Of a DNA stretch of 64,000 nucleotides, positions 36,901 to 51,900 are shown piece after piece. The position numbers were made by a program, and so were the translations under genes. This stretch comes from Ceriagrion tenellum (taxonomy: Eukaryota > Arthropoda > Insecta > Odonata > Coenagrionidae). Numbering within the stretch: position 1 is the first letter of the stretch; each line of letters starts with the position of its first letter. Below the pieces are notes generated by a model. It did no database searches. It saw only the letters and a program-made list of their open reading frames with translations, and had not been told where the DNA came from. The DNA lies in contig OY720639.1 of assembly GCA_963169105.1 (NCBI GenBank), forward strand, positions 52,743,848-52,807,847, in the 5' to 3' direction.

Positions 36901-39900
36901 CTTTATTCTCTCTTTCAACATTCTAAATCCTTTTGTACTAGAAAAATCATCTGAAGTACAATTTGCAGCATTGAAGGTATTAAATTATTTTTTAAGTATA
37001 CAATAATATCAACCATGAGTCTTTTGAGGCAAAATTAAGTGTAAGAATGATTGTTAAGTTCAAGACATAAGGCACTATAATATATCCCCTAGGTATAAAA
37101 ATTAACAGAAAAATCAATTCCATTCATCATACAATGAAAGCAATCTTTAACCCCTACTGATGGGGTTTGGAATAATGGGAAAAATACAGAAAACAATGTA
37201 AAACCAAATTAAATTTTTAAAAATATATAAATAGATACTGTTTCCTGATATGCTTTTGTAAGTAAATTTGTTTAAAAATTTGAACGCTATAAAAATACTA
37301 ATTCTCACCAAGTCCTATGACTTGGTGAGAATTGAAAATTTCATAAATTAAAAAATATGAAAAAATTTCATTTTGAAGACTCACCTCAATACTCTCTTTT
37401 GATATCACTAGCAATTCACTAATATGAGCTTTAATATTATGGTGTATTTTATGCAGGTGAACTTCACATTCCTACATTTGCACAAATTTAGTGGTGAATT
37501 GTTCAAACATCTACTCACACGGATACATGCATCACGTAAACACAGCTTCATATTTTTGAATGAATAGAGTAAACTTTGTTTTTCCAAAATGAATTTAATA
37601 ACTTGCGACCATGGTTTCAACGATTAACGTCATCATCACGTGATTATGACTTTAAATAGGCCTAAGAAAATTTTATTAAGGAATAAGAGTATATCATCAC
37701 AGAATGCATGAAAGCATTTGAGAGCACATGGTGATTTAACCAAGACCACAACTGATGTAAAATTGAAAATGATTGGATTTTCCGTCACTTTCGACTATCT
37801 GATTGGGCTTCTCCCCTCCATTGGTACAGATAATCAGCGCTCTACTATATAATAAAATGTGATTACAAATGAGAATCCCCTAATGGTCGTGGCCACTAAA
37901 GAAATATTTACTGACATGATTCAAAATATATTAAACCAAAGAAAGTCCATTTCCTGTTCATTGATCTCTAAATTACACAACTGACACAAAATCTGAACAC
38001 AAGAGTTGAGAGTGTGTATTTAAATATCCACACACTTACGGTAGCCCATAGAGTTCTGCAAATAATTTGATGATGATGAACTTGATCAAAGGCATATTTA
38101 GCCTCTCAATGATGATGAGTAAATGTGACGAAGAAAAAGCAACGTTTCAATTATAACTAGAAATATTCCTTTAAGACACCCATTCCAGCACACAACATAC
38201 AAAAGACAAGAAAAATCCAAATTTCCAAAACAGCATGCAATATAATAGGTATGAAAATAATAAAAATTGAAATGAGCAAGTACCAAGCTTTTTCTAATCT
38301 AGCCTCGAATGGAGCCCTAACAAACACATGAAACTAACCAATTAGAAAGAAATATAGTATAAGATACCCAGTACAAGGCAAAACTACCATTAAACAAGAA
38401 AATAAAGCATTCTAAAAAATTGAGCATTAACCTAACATAGTAAAAGACAAAGGGATGACATTCCTCTAGCCTTTTTTACAAAATAAAAACTTCTATGATC
38501 TACTACACTAGAAAATGAGTCCATACATTTACTACTCGAATAGGAAAAATCATGCAATTAATAATGATGGTCAACTGGCAATTTGCATTACTTCTGGGTG
38601 CTCCACACTAAAATTGTAAAAATATGAATAATGGCAGGGATTTGATGATATCAATGGGTAATGAATGGTATGATATTCTGCTAGACAATGGTAGGAATCA
38701 AAACAATAAATGCTTAAGTAGTTTTAGTAAGCATTTTTGAATTCAGAGTCGCCTTGTATTCAAAATCACAGCTTAGATCCTTACCTGAGTGTCCAGATGA
38801 AGATGGAATAAGACCAAGTAGTTCTGGGGTAATCATCATTGTATGTTCATCATCAACATTCTGGAAGAAAAATTGAACATTATTTTCATCGCAAAGAAAC
38901 AAGGAAATTCAGTTCAAAAAACCGAGGGTAGACAACAAAATCAAGAGTAAAATATTATTCTCATTCAGAGGTTTCAAATATACAATGTAATATATGAATG
39001 CTAGGCATTCTGAATCGGATCATGATTTCTTGATGTACAATCATTTTCAGTTTAAGTGGTTTACATTCCTTCTCAACAATACATGGTGGAAATAAGCTTA
39101 ATGGCTCTTGGCCAATTTGATCTAGGTCTCCATTACCTAGGTATTACCAATTGGTAATGCCAAAATAGGGAATAAGGGCTAAGTATTAGGGATGTAGTTA
39201 AAATATTGCCACAGCCAAGAGGAGATGTCTTAAGATGGTGCATGCATTTTAGTCATGAATGGGGAGTGGGTTCTGCATACAGAAAGCAAAGAGTTTAAAA
39301 TAACTTTGGCATCTTACGAAGTGTGTCATTTGTATCACAGAGAAGACTGTTAAGTTCCACGAATTACCCTGGGACTAGTGAAATAAATTTGTGAGTACTA
39401 TTCATATAGAGTAATTCTTCCTTGGTTCCCCACACAAAAGAAACACTGTTTAAATCCACAGTCATATTAAGCTCCTGATTCTTCCCTCAGAACTCTTTCC
39501 CAATTGTACAAGACCACACACATATGGGCATCTACTTCGACCACAATAATGTTCCCTCTTTACTCCTCTTCCACCACTGGTTTTTCCCTAATTCTAAATA
39601 TGACTTTCTAAGACCCCTTTAGACAATTATTTACCAATTATTGCCTTAAAGAAACATTAAACACTTTTTTTCCAATTGCACACTGACAAAGAAACCACCT
39701 TCACAAATGAAATTTATGCATTTTTAAAACAGAAGACCCATAGTTGGGTGCAATTAGTAGCTCCATATGTAATCTCAGACAAATACAGCAGTACAGGTTA
39801 ATAGTGGTATTAGGTAAGTGGTACAATGCATCCACATTTCACACGCGTAAAGAAAATAAACTGGCATTTATTTTTCCCACAGGTAACATTTAAATTCTGC

Positions 39901-42900
39901 AATTAAATCGTACAGCATTCAATTAAGTCTTGATCACATGGCTGCATAAAATAATTCAAATTTTCTACATCATATTATTATGCTGGATAAAGACATTCCC
40001 AAAATATGTAAATATTTCATTGCTAGCCATTTCTTAGGGAAAACGGAAATAATGAGCAAGCATAACTATGCTCCACGAAAGCAATTCACATCAAGATATC
40101 ACAAACATGCCACTTTCATGGCAGCCAACTTTGTGTGAAACAGCCTTGTCACTCAATAATTTGAAATCGAACTATGCATCAAATATGAGTGAAACTTTGA
40201 AAAGTCTCTCCTTTATGTAACAATGTGAATATTTGATGATTATTAAAATTTCCTAGAATATGAAGCCTCAAATAACAGTTCGAGAGGCAATGCGAGGACT
40301 CACTCCTCTGGACAGATGGAGGACCACGAAGTGCAAGAGCAGGAAGGGGATAGACAGGTAGTGTCTGGGAGGGGAAGGGAATGATGCACGTTTTCCCTCA
40401 GTGGTGCAGCAGTGCTGAGTGGCACCCTGGGAGCCAGCTTGAACTGCACAGGACCATTTCTTACAAATGCAAAAAGATACATAAAAACCAACAAAATTTC
40501 AACCCAGAAGAACTTTCCTATTGCATTTCACATTTAGAGCCTTTTCCAGCCTGAAAAAGGCATAATTAGTATTTTAAAAAAAGTATTTAGGTCCCCCAGG
40601 ACACAGGTGCCTGATAAATGAAACTTCAAGACATTAATTAACACTCCATAAAAATCATTCTTAAATGTGGAAAATATAATTTATTTTCGTTTCCGAAAGT
40701 GAAGGCCACCTGAGGGTTCAGCATCACCATTAGCTCGATCTTGAATTATAAAAAAAAGGACAAAATAAAGAAAGCCCTAGGAACTAGGATTGATAGGCAG
40801 GCATATTGGCAAGATAATTATTCAAACTAAACAATTATATGATGGGAGGACATCAAGTCAGTAGCTATATGCAAAATGTGAGGTTAGGGGTATTGGGTGG
40901 ATATTGTCAGGCTGCCAATCCATTGAATTCTTCCTCTTCACCTCTCTGCATGAACACTTTCTCTTACACCCCTTTCAAGTTAACTCATCATTTCACAATC
41001 TTTACCATGAGAACACCCATAATCAAAAGAACCTGAGGGTCATGGATGCATTCCATGCTCAATGAACACATCTTGAATCTGTGGAAAGTGATTACAAATG
41101 GCCATGAGAAGCAATCCACCCAGACTAGAAATCAAACCACAGACCTTGCCCTTGCTGGGCCAATTAGTAGACCACTACGTAACCCAGGTTTCCTCATTGT
41201 GGAAATTTCTGGCAAATCTCATGGGGATATGGGGGAATTGGACACTATGTCCTTGCTACCCATCAGGGATGGCAACACAAGGGAAAAAGAATCGGCAGTG
41301 AAAGTACCTCACAGCTAAGGTGGAGAAAAAAGTAAAAGGAAAAGAAGAAGAAAAACAAAAACAGTGAAGTTCAATTTGCTCAACAAGAGGATTGCAACAG
41401 CATGATGGAAATGTCAAACCACAAAAATGCTCAAGTGATGCCCATACTGTAGATGAAACAGTTTCATGTCTCACTAGAGTTTTATGTGAGAAGGTTTCAT
41501 GCCTTGATATTAGAGAAATAGTATACCTGAATGGAATTGATACTGAGTTTCCCATCCAGTGATTATGAAATATAATAATTTTCATTTCATGCATATCGCT
41601 AGGTCATTCATGCAAAACATTTTTCCATAGCTACACTAGTGAAAATTATTGCAAGTAATTAAAATATATACTTTCCATAGAAAATTGATTTCCCCACTAC
41701 CATACTTCTCAACAGCCTCAAACTTATAAACATACATTATATAATCAAACAACAGTTTAAATGCCTGATTTGATGGTTGAGGACAGTACTAAGCAATAAG
41801 AGTGACTTGGGATATTGGAACTTGGGATATCTGGAGCATTTTATGTTCAGCAAAAATTCTATGATTTTTCTTGAAAGAAGACATCCTGTAAGACTTATGA
41901 GTTTAACTATGTATGAGATGGAAGACAAAGAATGCTTGTCACAGTACCTACTAATCTTTACAGAATAAAATAATGAATACCACATGTAAAATGTGTCACA
42001 TGTTTTCCTCAGGGGCATTATTCATTCAATACATATAAAAATAAGGCTTTTATCCATACTAGAGTATAATTTCTTCTTTCATCAGTTATACTGCTTGAAT
42101 TATAATTGAAACAGTGAATACATTATACCATTTACATTTTTCAAACATATGTAAATGAATTCACAGTAATTCTCAGTTAGTGCCATTGACATCTTGACTG
42201 AAACTCTTGATTTTCAAATTATAATAAATGGAAAACCGGGAAACAAATCTACAATCTCAAATTATCTCTGAAAATGACAACATACCAAAAGGTTTATAAT
42301 TTTATAATGGGCTAGAATATAACGAGCACTCGTCAAGATGTAATGTGAAAATTATAACAACACATACTCAACACGTGTGAACAGGATAGATAAATTTTGA
42401 CTTTTTCCAAAATACCTTAAAAGCAAATTAAAAAAAAAATCAAACATTTCAATTACATCTTAATGAAACTTTATCTGAATGAGAACAAGTAGATGCAAAA
42501 GCACTGAATACATTCTGATGCATACATATTATAATTTGACATATAATGCATATCAAATTGATCACGCGGATGACATGCCCCTTTGCCAAACATAAAAATG
42601 TAGTTTGGAGTTCAGCTACATGCATTGATGCAAAAACCTCATGGTTATGATTCAAGGCAAGCTGACAATGACCCAATAAAGGCTTATCATGATACTATCA
42701 GTATTTGGGCTACAAGTGAGAAAATATGTCAAATGGATGCTCTCAGTACTACTACCACCCTAATCCCTACCTCAACGCAACCAGTAGCATCTGATAGGTA
42801 AATCAACTGGTAATACTCTTCAATTAAACATGCAGCTTTCAGCATTCACCATTCACAATGAACATTAGGCAACAGTCTGTGTAAGTTACATCATAGCTTC

Positions 42901-45900
42901 ATGCATTTGTGCTCACTAAGGACAGTTATCCATAAAGAAATACGGTGTATCTGCAATCAGCTGCCCGTAAATCACTTCCATGTTAATAAGAATGCTTACA
43001 GTCACATGTACACACACCCACTTAATCATTCACCCAGGCAGATACATTTTCATTGCCTCAAAGTGACACTGTATACTTCATGGTGACGTGACCTTTTGCA
43101 TCAGCTGCTGATGATGGTGGTGCGGATTCAACTTTCACTAAAATGTGGAGAGGGGTTTGTATGAAGGGAGCTCATATCATCGTCTGCATTCCGTACCTCG
43201 GCTTTGTAGAGTCCCAATTCAATCAAATCTTCATTTGTCAACTCCCCATGTGAAGCTAAAAGCTCCTCTATGTCTTCCAACTACACTCCAAGATCAAAGA
43301 CACATGAAACCACCCTAATTTGATTGACAACTTTGTCAACAGCATTCATCAAAAATCCCTCAAAATGTACAAGATCAGGGTAAAGTTTTTCCAAACAAGT
43401 TTTGTATTTTTGTGCACCGCAATGACACTATAGTGTTTTAAGCACAAGGCCTTCCAAAACTCATTTAGTGTCATGCCATCATCAGTAGCATCAGCAAATG
43501 CTTTGTATAAGTAATTCGCTTTGAATGATCCAATGAAACCATGATGATCCATTGGTCGTAGAAGGGCAGTTCCATTTGGAAAAGCAAAAACTTAATGCAG
43601 TCATTTAAATCGTTCAAGAGTGGAGGGTGGTTGGGCCCATTATCAAGTAATAGCAGCATTTGATATGGAATGTTTTTCTTAAGGCAGTACTCATTCATAT
43701 GAGGCATGAAATAATTGCAGCACCAGTCCTCACATAAGGTAGATCTAACTTAGAATTTAGCTTTTGATTTCCAAACAATTGGAAAAGAGAGGATTTATCA
43801 TTTTAATGCTACCAGGTGTTCCGAAGGGTGCACGAAAAGAGGTATAAATTTGCAATTGCCCATTGTGTTACCTACAAGCAAGAGAGTTAGGTGATCTTTT
43901 CCTGCCTTATGCACATTTTTCTTTTTGGAAATATTTGTACCTCAAGACATTCTCTTTCAGTAAAAATTCCTGGTCTCTAAGAATAAGGAGATCATTTGAC
44001 ACAAAATAATAAAAGGATAATAAGGGCTTATAATTTTAATGTGATTTTAGAGTTGAAAAGGATGTAGAGGTTTAAGATACTGTAAATAATAACAACCTGC
44101 TGCTTTCATGATGCTTATTGAAGGGGTACAGAATGAAGTTTTACATTTAATCCTTAAGGAGAAGATAGGATCAAAGGATGATCATATCACATGATTTGAA
44201 ATTTATGAGCTCCTAGCTTCATTAATTTCAATTGTCCAAGTATGAATCAGACTGCATCATCATGTATCATTATAGGCCATATTACATTCCGTGGATAGCC
44301 TATATCCTCATTAATTGAACACAGCGATCCTCTTCTAACTTCTGGCAAAATGCAAAAATTAACAGCGCAATACGTTCAATAGCCATGTCTATTCAGATTT
44401 GGCTATGAGGTTCACTGTCAGGAAAATTTAAGGCAAGGAATTTTAGGTAAAATTTATGGGTATCTGATGTCACCCCAATCTCTAACATTGCAAAAGCAAC
44501 CTACAGGATGGTCTATTCTTTTGATACACTGCTAAGCTAAACAATAAGACAATCAAGTTGTCCATAAAGCTTAAGATGGAATTTTCTATCTCCTTCAGGA
44601 TGCCTTGTCTTAGACCTCAGAACAGCAGTGTCTCTGGAAGCTTAAGCTAAATAACAAAAAATGCAGCATCATGACAATAACCAAGAAGAATAACCCCATT
44701 AATTCAATGCCACTGAACTGTGTCCTCCATCAAACATCAGGGCATTATTGTCAACCACAAGCTTCATTTCAGCGACCTTATATAGGCAATCAAAGCAAAG
44801 GCCATGTCCTTATTAGGTCTCTTCCCTTTCCCAGATATCTCAAATATTCTAGCAGTACAGTAACTTCCCATGTACTGTTTTTCCAATACTCACTAATTGC
44901 TCCCCAAAATGGTCTACGTCAGCTGCCATGAATTTTGCCACCCTCAACAGTGTCACAATATTGTTCTCTACAATAGTGAAATACAGAATTCAAAATTCCT
45001 TATATGTGTCCACAGATGCCATAATATGTTCCTCTCCATTAGTAGTTCCATCTCAGATTGAAAATTGGACTCGGACAAAATTCATTTCCAATACCTTTCA
45101 TCCTACAATTGACAGTCCTGAACTTTTTCCATTCATTGACATCAGAGTGCCTTCACCTCCTACCCGAGCTAGCCCATTATGCCACAAGCCCACTCTCCGA
45201 TTATCGATAATTAAACATTCCCTCTTCTTCTGTCTGCCTTACCTATTAGATTCACTTACAACTGTAATGATCCATTTTCTCTACCACCTAAAAACTTTGC
45301 CAACTTCAACACATCTCCCTGTAATTAAACAGGAATTCTAGAAAGCAATAAACAACAACTGGTCTCAGCATTTCATCTTAGTTGAGCTCTTTTATTGTTT
45401 AAAATAGTAAATCTCTTTTAGCATTCATACAAGTGCACTTTAAATTGGCCATGTTGCTGAACGTGGATATTTGTTTAAATATATTAAAATAAAAAACATT
45501 ATGATTGGATTTAGTAATACACAATTTTGAGATATCATGAGTTTAAACTGGAAAAAAATACCAATATCCAGTCATAGGTTTGCACGTCATTGACGAGTTA
45601 ATCTCTGAATTGGTTCGACCTGAAGACGTCAGCTGTAATGCTGGAGAAACTTTCATGACTTCGACCTGAAGGCCTCAGCTGGAGAAACTGCCATAATGAA
45701 TACAGTACAAACACGGTGTAAACCCAAACCAATGCAGAGATTAAAACATACAACTTCCTAGAAAGTCAAGAATGTTTCAATGCAATAAAATTTTTGTTTT
45801 CACCATCATGTATACCAAAGCACATACTGCAACATCTCAACTGAAGAAAAATCCAAGCATATAAGGCAGGATGGCACTCATGCTCAGTTGAGGTACTTAA

Positions 45901-48900
45901 TTCCAGTTTCATTACTCAACAATTTCCACCACCTGACTCTGCCACAAACAGTAGATCTTTCTGATACTTTGTGTTCTCTTAGACACCCTGGGTTTCCTTG
46001 ATTTAATAGTCTGATTAATAACTACTACTTTTCATCTCTGAGCTCTCTTGAGGGAGGCATGTCTACAAGCAAGAACCTTATTCTCGTATGCCGTTTTTAG
46101 TGTGGATAAGAAGCTGAAGGGAGCAACCTTCCCTTCAAGAGGTCAAGTACTTCATTGGAAACTGCACTGCCCTCAGAGCCTTTTACAGCATGCAAAGTTG
46201 TCAAGGAAAAACAAGCTTTTCTGGCCTAGGCTCAAAGAGATTCTTTAAATATTTATGAGATTCCCAGCCTGGAATTTGGAACTGGTTCGTTAGTGCCTCT
46301 AGCTGTATGATTCACTAAAAGAACAGGAATAAGCTATCTTGTGAAAGCTGTGAGGACCATTACCACATCATCTATACACATAATTCGCATTGAATATCTC
46401 GCTATCGCCATTATTTTTCCTTTAAGAAATCATTGTAATCCACATTTACTCAGCACCTAACTGCTAAGTATTAATATTTTTAGCTTGTTTCTGTTAGTTG
46501 CCTGTCTTCTAAGAAAGCAATAAGATGGTCCATCTTTAACGTATCACATGCTGAAATCATCTGTGTCACCTTGTCCTAAACACAGTGTATTTAGCATCAA
46601 TAGGAACATTTCTATACACCAAATGAACCCATTTTCATGCTGCTTATGAACCAGTAACTAAAAATCATTAATTGCCAATTTGAGACAGGCCTTATGGATT
46701 CTGAAATTTCCTTTGTTTTGGCAAATATGATACCAGAAATGGTGCTAGATATGTAAACTATGTATTCAGCACCCGTTTAAGTTGGTCTATCAGTTTTTAA
46801 GTAGGGGCAGTCACAATATGATTTGAGTTGACCTTGAGTTCCTGGATTTCTGCATAATATTTATTGGAAAGATCCCATAAAACGTATACCATTCTAGGTA
46901 CCCAGTGCTGTTTTTGAGGCCCATACAGTAGCAAGGGCTTTGCACTGCTTAAAAATCTTGAAATAAGATATCACCAATGTCAGAGCATGAAGAGGGATGT
47001 ACCACTGATTAAGCTTACTTGTAATCCTTCATTACATCTTAACTTGGCTTTCTGCTTCATATGCTGTAACAGCTCTGATCGAGGATTAAACCTTACTAAT
47101 TGTTTCTTCCATCTTTTATATTCACTCACTATCCAGCCATAGTGACATATATGGATTTCTGCAGAGATATAATAGAAACTCTCACCCAACTACTTCACCA
47201 TCCATCCCTTGCCTAGGTGTACCCTGTTATGCCCCTCCCATTTCTGAATTGTTATGTATATTAAATCGCTACATTTTACCTGTACTCATAAAATGACAGC
47301 AGAGCAGTAGAATCCGTAATCAGTACAAGGACTTCAGCTGTGTGAGGATTAAACTAAGCTATCCAATTATCATTACCAATTTGGCAGCACCAAATAACAT
47401 CAGAGTCTCTACAATGTATTCAAAGTAGGGCTTGAAATTTTTTAGGATGCACTCTCAACATAACTGCCACAATTCAGGGATTTTTGCACCGATGAACACA
47501 TTAAATATACACCAAATGGATCATGGAGAAAAATTGCACACATCAGCACTCTAAGGCGTGTTAATGATGGAAGAACCAAAATGAAATATATGTGCTACCC
47601 TACATGATAGAGTCAATTCAAGTGAAGAGACCATCAGACATCCTTAGTGTAAGCCTGCTGAGGCTATCCTGTGAATACAAAATGATTCTTACAATTTTGT
47701 TAATCTATACTCTCTGAAGATGATTGAAAAAATTGAAGTCATAGATAAGGATATAAGAGCATTCTGGGATGATCTTGAGGAATACAAGCTAGAGGGTTGC
47801 ATTTTCAAACATTTGATATGGAAATAATGTAGTTGAAAGAGTGGTCGTCCTTTACTCATACTTATAAAAAAGTCAAAAAGACCAATTGAAAATCTAATAT
47901 ATATATATATGAATATTTGTTAGTCCGTCTTCTACGTGTTCCAATTCCATCCATCATTTTACGATGAAATATTGGTGAGTTGATGTGCACCAGCCCGCAA
48001 AGGTTTCTGAATCATAAAATCCATTGCACAATAGGAGGAGCTCAAGTAGTTTCAGCAAATGAGTGTTGGCACACAAGCTTCTCAAACAAGTGAGGAATGA
48101 CAAGCAAGCAATTAAGCAGATCTTTTACCAGTTGCTCAAAATGCATATCAGAATCATATCACTGAGACATAATAAAAGTATGCAATTTATTTGTATGTAG
48201 AATACAATTTGGTGAGGTGGTCTCTTTGCTTAAATTATTTTTTTAATTTTTGCATTCGATTTACGCATACGCTTCACTTTTTCCTACAATTGGATTTTTA
48301 AACATAGCAACGCATTCCAGGCACAGCTATTAATAAATAAAAGCAGTACCATCATTGGATTACCAACTACCAATAAAGCATCCTAATGTCCACAAATCTA
48401 CAGTGAAATCTCTGTAGCGCCTATATTGCACACATTATTTCGTAATATTTTTCTGTTAAAAATGTGATAATTAACACCTTCACCAAAAAAGTAAGATACA
48501 ATTTCATTAAACTATACATTTCATGCACCAGATGGGAAACCTTAAGGATAATAAGTAAGTTACTAAATGGCTGTAAAACTTTAGGACCACTGGAAAAATG
48601 TGTTGCCTACCCACCAGGGGCTATCAATTTTTTTCCCATAATTATTATTTGGCTAATATGAATGGCAATTTATTAATGTTTCAGTCTTACAGAATGTCCA
48701 AAATGTAAGGATGTATGTATCACTGGGAAAATATTCCGACATCACCCATTAGTATCAGGTCATGAAAAAAAATTTCACCTTTTAACCCTTTGAGTGCGGC
48801 ATGATGTGATATCACGTCATGGTTGTCATTTTGCTGGTGCTGATGATGTAATATCACATCAAGGGTGCCATCAGTGTTCCAGCTTGCACAAGGGTACTTT

Positions 48901-51900
48901 CACAAGACCCCCTAATGAAAGTTGGAACACTCACGATACCCATGACATGATATCACGTCATCAGCACCAGCGCAACGACAACCATGACGTGATATCTCGT
49001 CATGCCGCACCCAAAGTGTTAAAGTTCAGAGTTAGGCACCCCTCGGCACAGGCTGCTAATGATTGATTGAGCACCATATTTCGTATACCTTATGTTTGCA
49101 TCAAAAGGGAAGAATTTGACCTCCATGACATATTATATTGTGAAAAATTTAAAACTGGAAATTTTTGCCCACCGTAATGGTCCTGCATAAAGCATGTTAT
49201 ACTTAGTAAATACACCATGCCATATGTCTTTGTATGTAGTATTTTAGAGAAATGACTGGTGACAGATGACAAAAAAATCTCTTCTATCCAGCTGTAGACT
49301 CAAGATATAGACAATTTCCTAACTTCCTCACAGCCAAGATTCATAAGGTACATATTTGCTTGTTCACTACTATTTTCATTCCAAAGACACAACTGGCATC
49401 AACTTCGGAGTATCATTGAACCATAGAGCTAAAAATTTCCTAAAGGATGTTACACAACTTCAGCTTGCTCTCTTAAAATATACATGAAGTCTAATAATCA
49501 CTGGTTCTCTCATAGAAAACAGATAGCATAGCACCAATCTCTTAATTTATTCACAGTAATCCACCACAGAGGCTTTAAGAATCAGTTGGCAGCATAATTG
49601 ATAGGAAATGATTTGATAAAAACTTTATGTAGTCAGTATGCTAAGAACAAGTCAATGAATTTAGTGCCACCTATGAAGCGGACACTGTTATATATACTAT
49701 GAAAAAAATATTACGAAAATAGGTATGATATCTATTTCTATGCCAAAGACAATCATCCTCACAACTCTCTTCTAGCGAAGTACAAAACCAGGTCGTCCTC
49801 CTACATTAGCTAGCTTCTAGAAGATGACTATGAAACCACCCAAATAACCTATAAAAATAACTAGCTACACTCTTTCCTCATCTACCTTTCCCTATGAATC
49901 AACATGAAAAATGATTGAAACAACTCTTATCTTAACTGGCAATTTCTAGTTCAGTAAGACTAAGGTCATTACCCCTGTTGAATACTGTCTGCTCATAGCA
50001 TGGTGGGCAAGCAAACGGATAATAAAAAGAAATTTTCATCAACACTGTTGGTACATCCTGAGAAAAACTGCCCAGAAGCTTCCAAATATCAGATTATAAA
50101 TACTTTTCAATTCTGTAAAAAAACTAAAGAATGCTAATTTTGCTTAATTTCAATTTTCAGAATAAAAATATAGGAATCTAATCTCAGATTATGTAAATCT
50201 GGCAATGCGACTTGAAATTATCTTCACAATAGCCAGATTAATAAGACCTAAGATATTCTAACTTTAACCAAATCCATATCACTCTGGCAGAACAGGTAAA
50301 AATGTGATTTGATACCAAGAAAGAAAAAATAAGTTCTTCATTCAATAGGAATACTTGCAAAACATATAACCTTCATCTCTGTGACTAACAAGCAAGGGAG
50401 ATGCAGAGAGATAGAAAAAGAAAAACCTACTAAAACTCATCAGTAAAATCATGCGAGTAAATTTTGTGCTACACACTGAACACCATAAGCCAAATAAAGA
50501 GATACTTCTAAAAGGAAAGCAGCATTAAAAACCTGATAATCCATTTAGATAAACATATCCATAAAGTTTATAACTGCCTTAATCACAACATCATCAGTAA
50601 ACATAGGCATTAAAGTGCAAAAACCTGAAGCAATATTCCCTAACAAGATAGAAAACTCCAAATTGCAATTACAATTTGTGTACACCAACAGGTTTACCTT
50701 CAGGGACAAAAGAAGTTACATAAATATAGTATATGCATGCCATTCATTTATTGATCAATTACTTAAAGCAAAAACATGGGAATATAATTTTAACTAAAAC
50801 TTGGGATCAGGTTGCCTGAATTTACTAGGCATGATATCACTTAATATCCAAAGAGTAGATGATCTGCTTCCTAAAATTATTAAAGGCTAATTTCACTTAC
50901 CCTTTCGGACATATGACTGTCAATATCTATTACAGCGTCAGGTTCAATAGCTCTCAATTCCAATTTCACTTTCACTTCATCACTATGCCTTCGAGGATAA
51001 TTGGGATGCTCTGTAGATGCAAATGAGATACATCATAAACAACATTGCAAGAGTGCCCACAAACTCAACAAATTATAATTAATACTTGAACACAAAGAAT
51101 CTTGAAAGCTACCACTGATGCTTAATAAAACCACACTCTTCCACAGGGAAATTGACCTGCCTTTCCAGTGAAGGAAATGAACTTTATTAGCGCCCTAATG
51201 AGGTATCATATGTGATACCTGACACAAAGAGCAGTTTAAATTAATGAAAATACTGCTTTATTATGAAATGCAGAGGCTGAGTAGATTTTAACCAATAAAA
51301 GAATGATAATCCATTCAGTTATATGACTAAAACATCACAAAAACAGAACACCAGAAAAAAACAAACTCTTATACTGAATACAGCATAACTACATCTGGAC
51401 AACAATGTACAAACAAATTGCTACTATACTTTCTACTAATCTACCTTCTTAAGGAAGCTGCCACACTGACAAAGGAAGAACAAATACAACCTTCAAATGG
51501 CAAGAAATTACAGCCAAAAACTCACATCCCATATTTTGGCTTACAACTTCAGGTGGAATACCCTTCATTTGTAATGAGTCAATGGCTGACTTTAGGATTG
51601 GTGGGCGAGAACTTAATCCTCCCACCACAGGGGTAAGTTTAGGATATAACACATGGTGATAGTCTGAGAGACCACCATATCTGGATCCTCCAAATCAAAT
51701 AAATGGGGGAGGCTTAAATGAGACATAAAAACGTACCTGGCCGCGGTCCTGGCATCCTGTCTGCCGGCGAGCACGGGTAAATCTCAAGTTCCTCCATCCT
51801 TCCTCCTGGTTGGCCCTGCCCCTGGGGGCCAGGGGCCCCTCCCCGTTCCCCTTGGCCCATCTCGTGGCCCTCTTTAACCACCACGCCGGGCTCCTGCTTC

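Larger units (their letters stand above)
35196..38784 (-). other. psq intron 5
   Basis: A 3.6-kb AT-rich intron. It contains a degraded SINE at 36657-36770 and a perfect 15-bp hairpin at 37300-37333. No coding sequence recognised. Confidence 0.8.
38861..50900 (-). other. psq intron 4 (12 kb) with repeats
   Basis: AT-rich intron holding a minus-strand SINE (about 41110-41200), a Tigger/pogo fragment (43140-43915), a duplicated segment near 45614-45690 and a palindromic TTAA MITE (48782-49022). A GC-richer open patch at 40302-40455 could be an unrecognised exon. The rest contains nothing I can name, including the 137-codon plus-strand frame at 44928-45341. Confidence 0.75.

Noticed and set aside
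44928..45341. 137-codon plus-strand frame
   Set aside because: Low-information Ser/Thr/Pro/Leu text without domains; lies antisense within psq intron 4.
47893..48000. TA-repeat followed by GTTAGTCCGTCTTC, resembling generic repeat ends
   Set aside because: I could not tie it to a family or find its boundaries.
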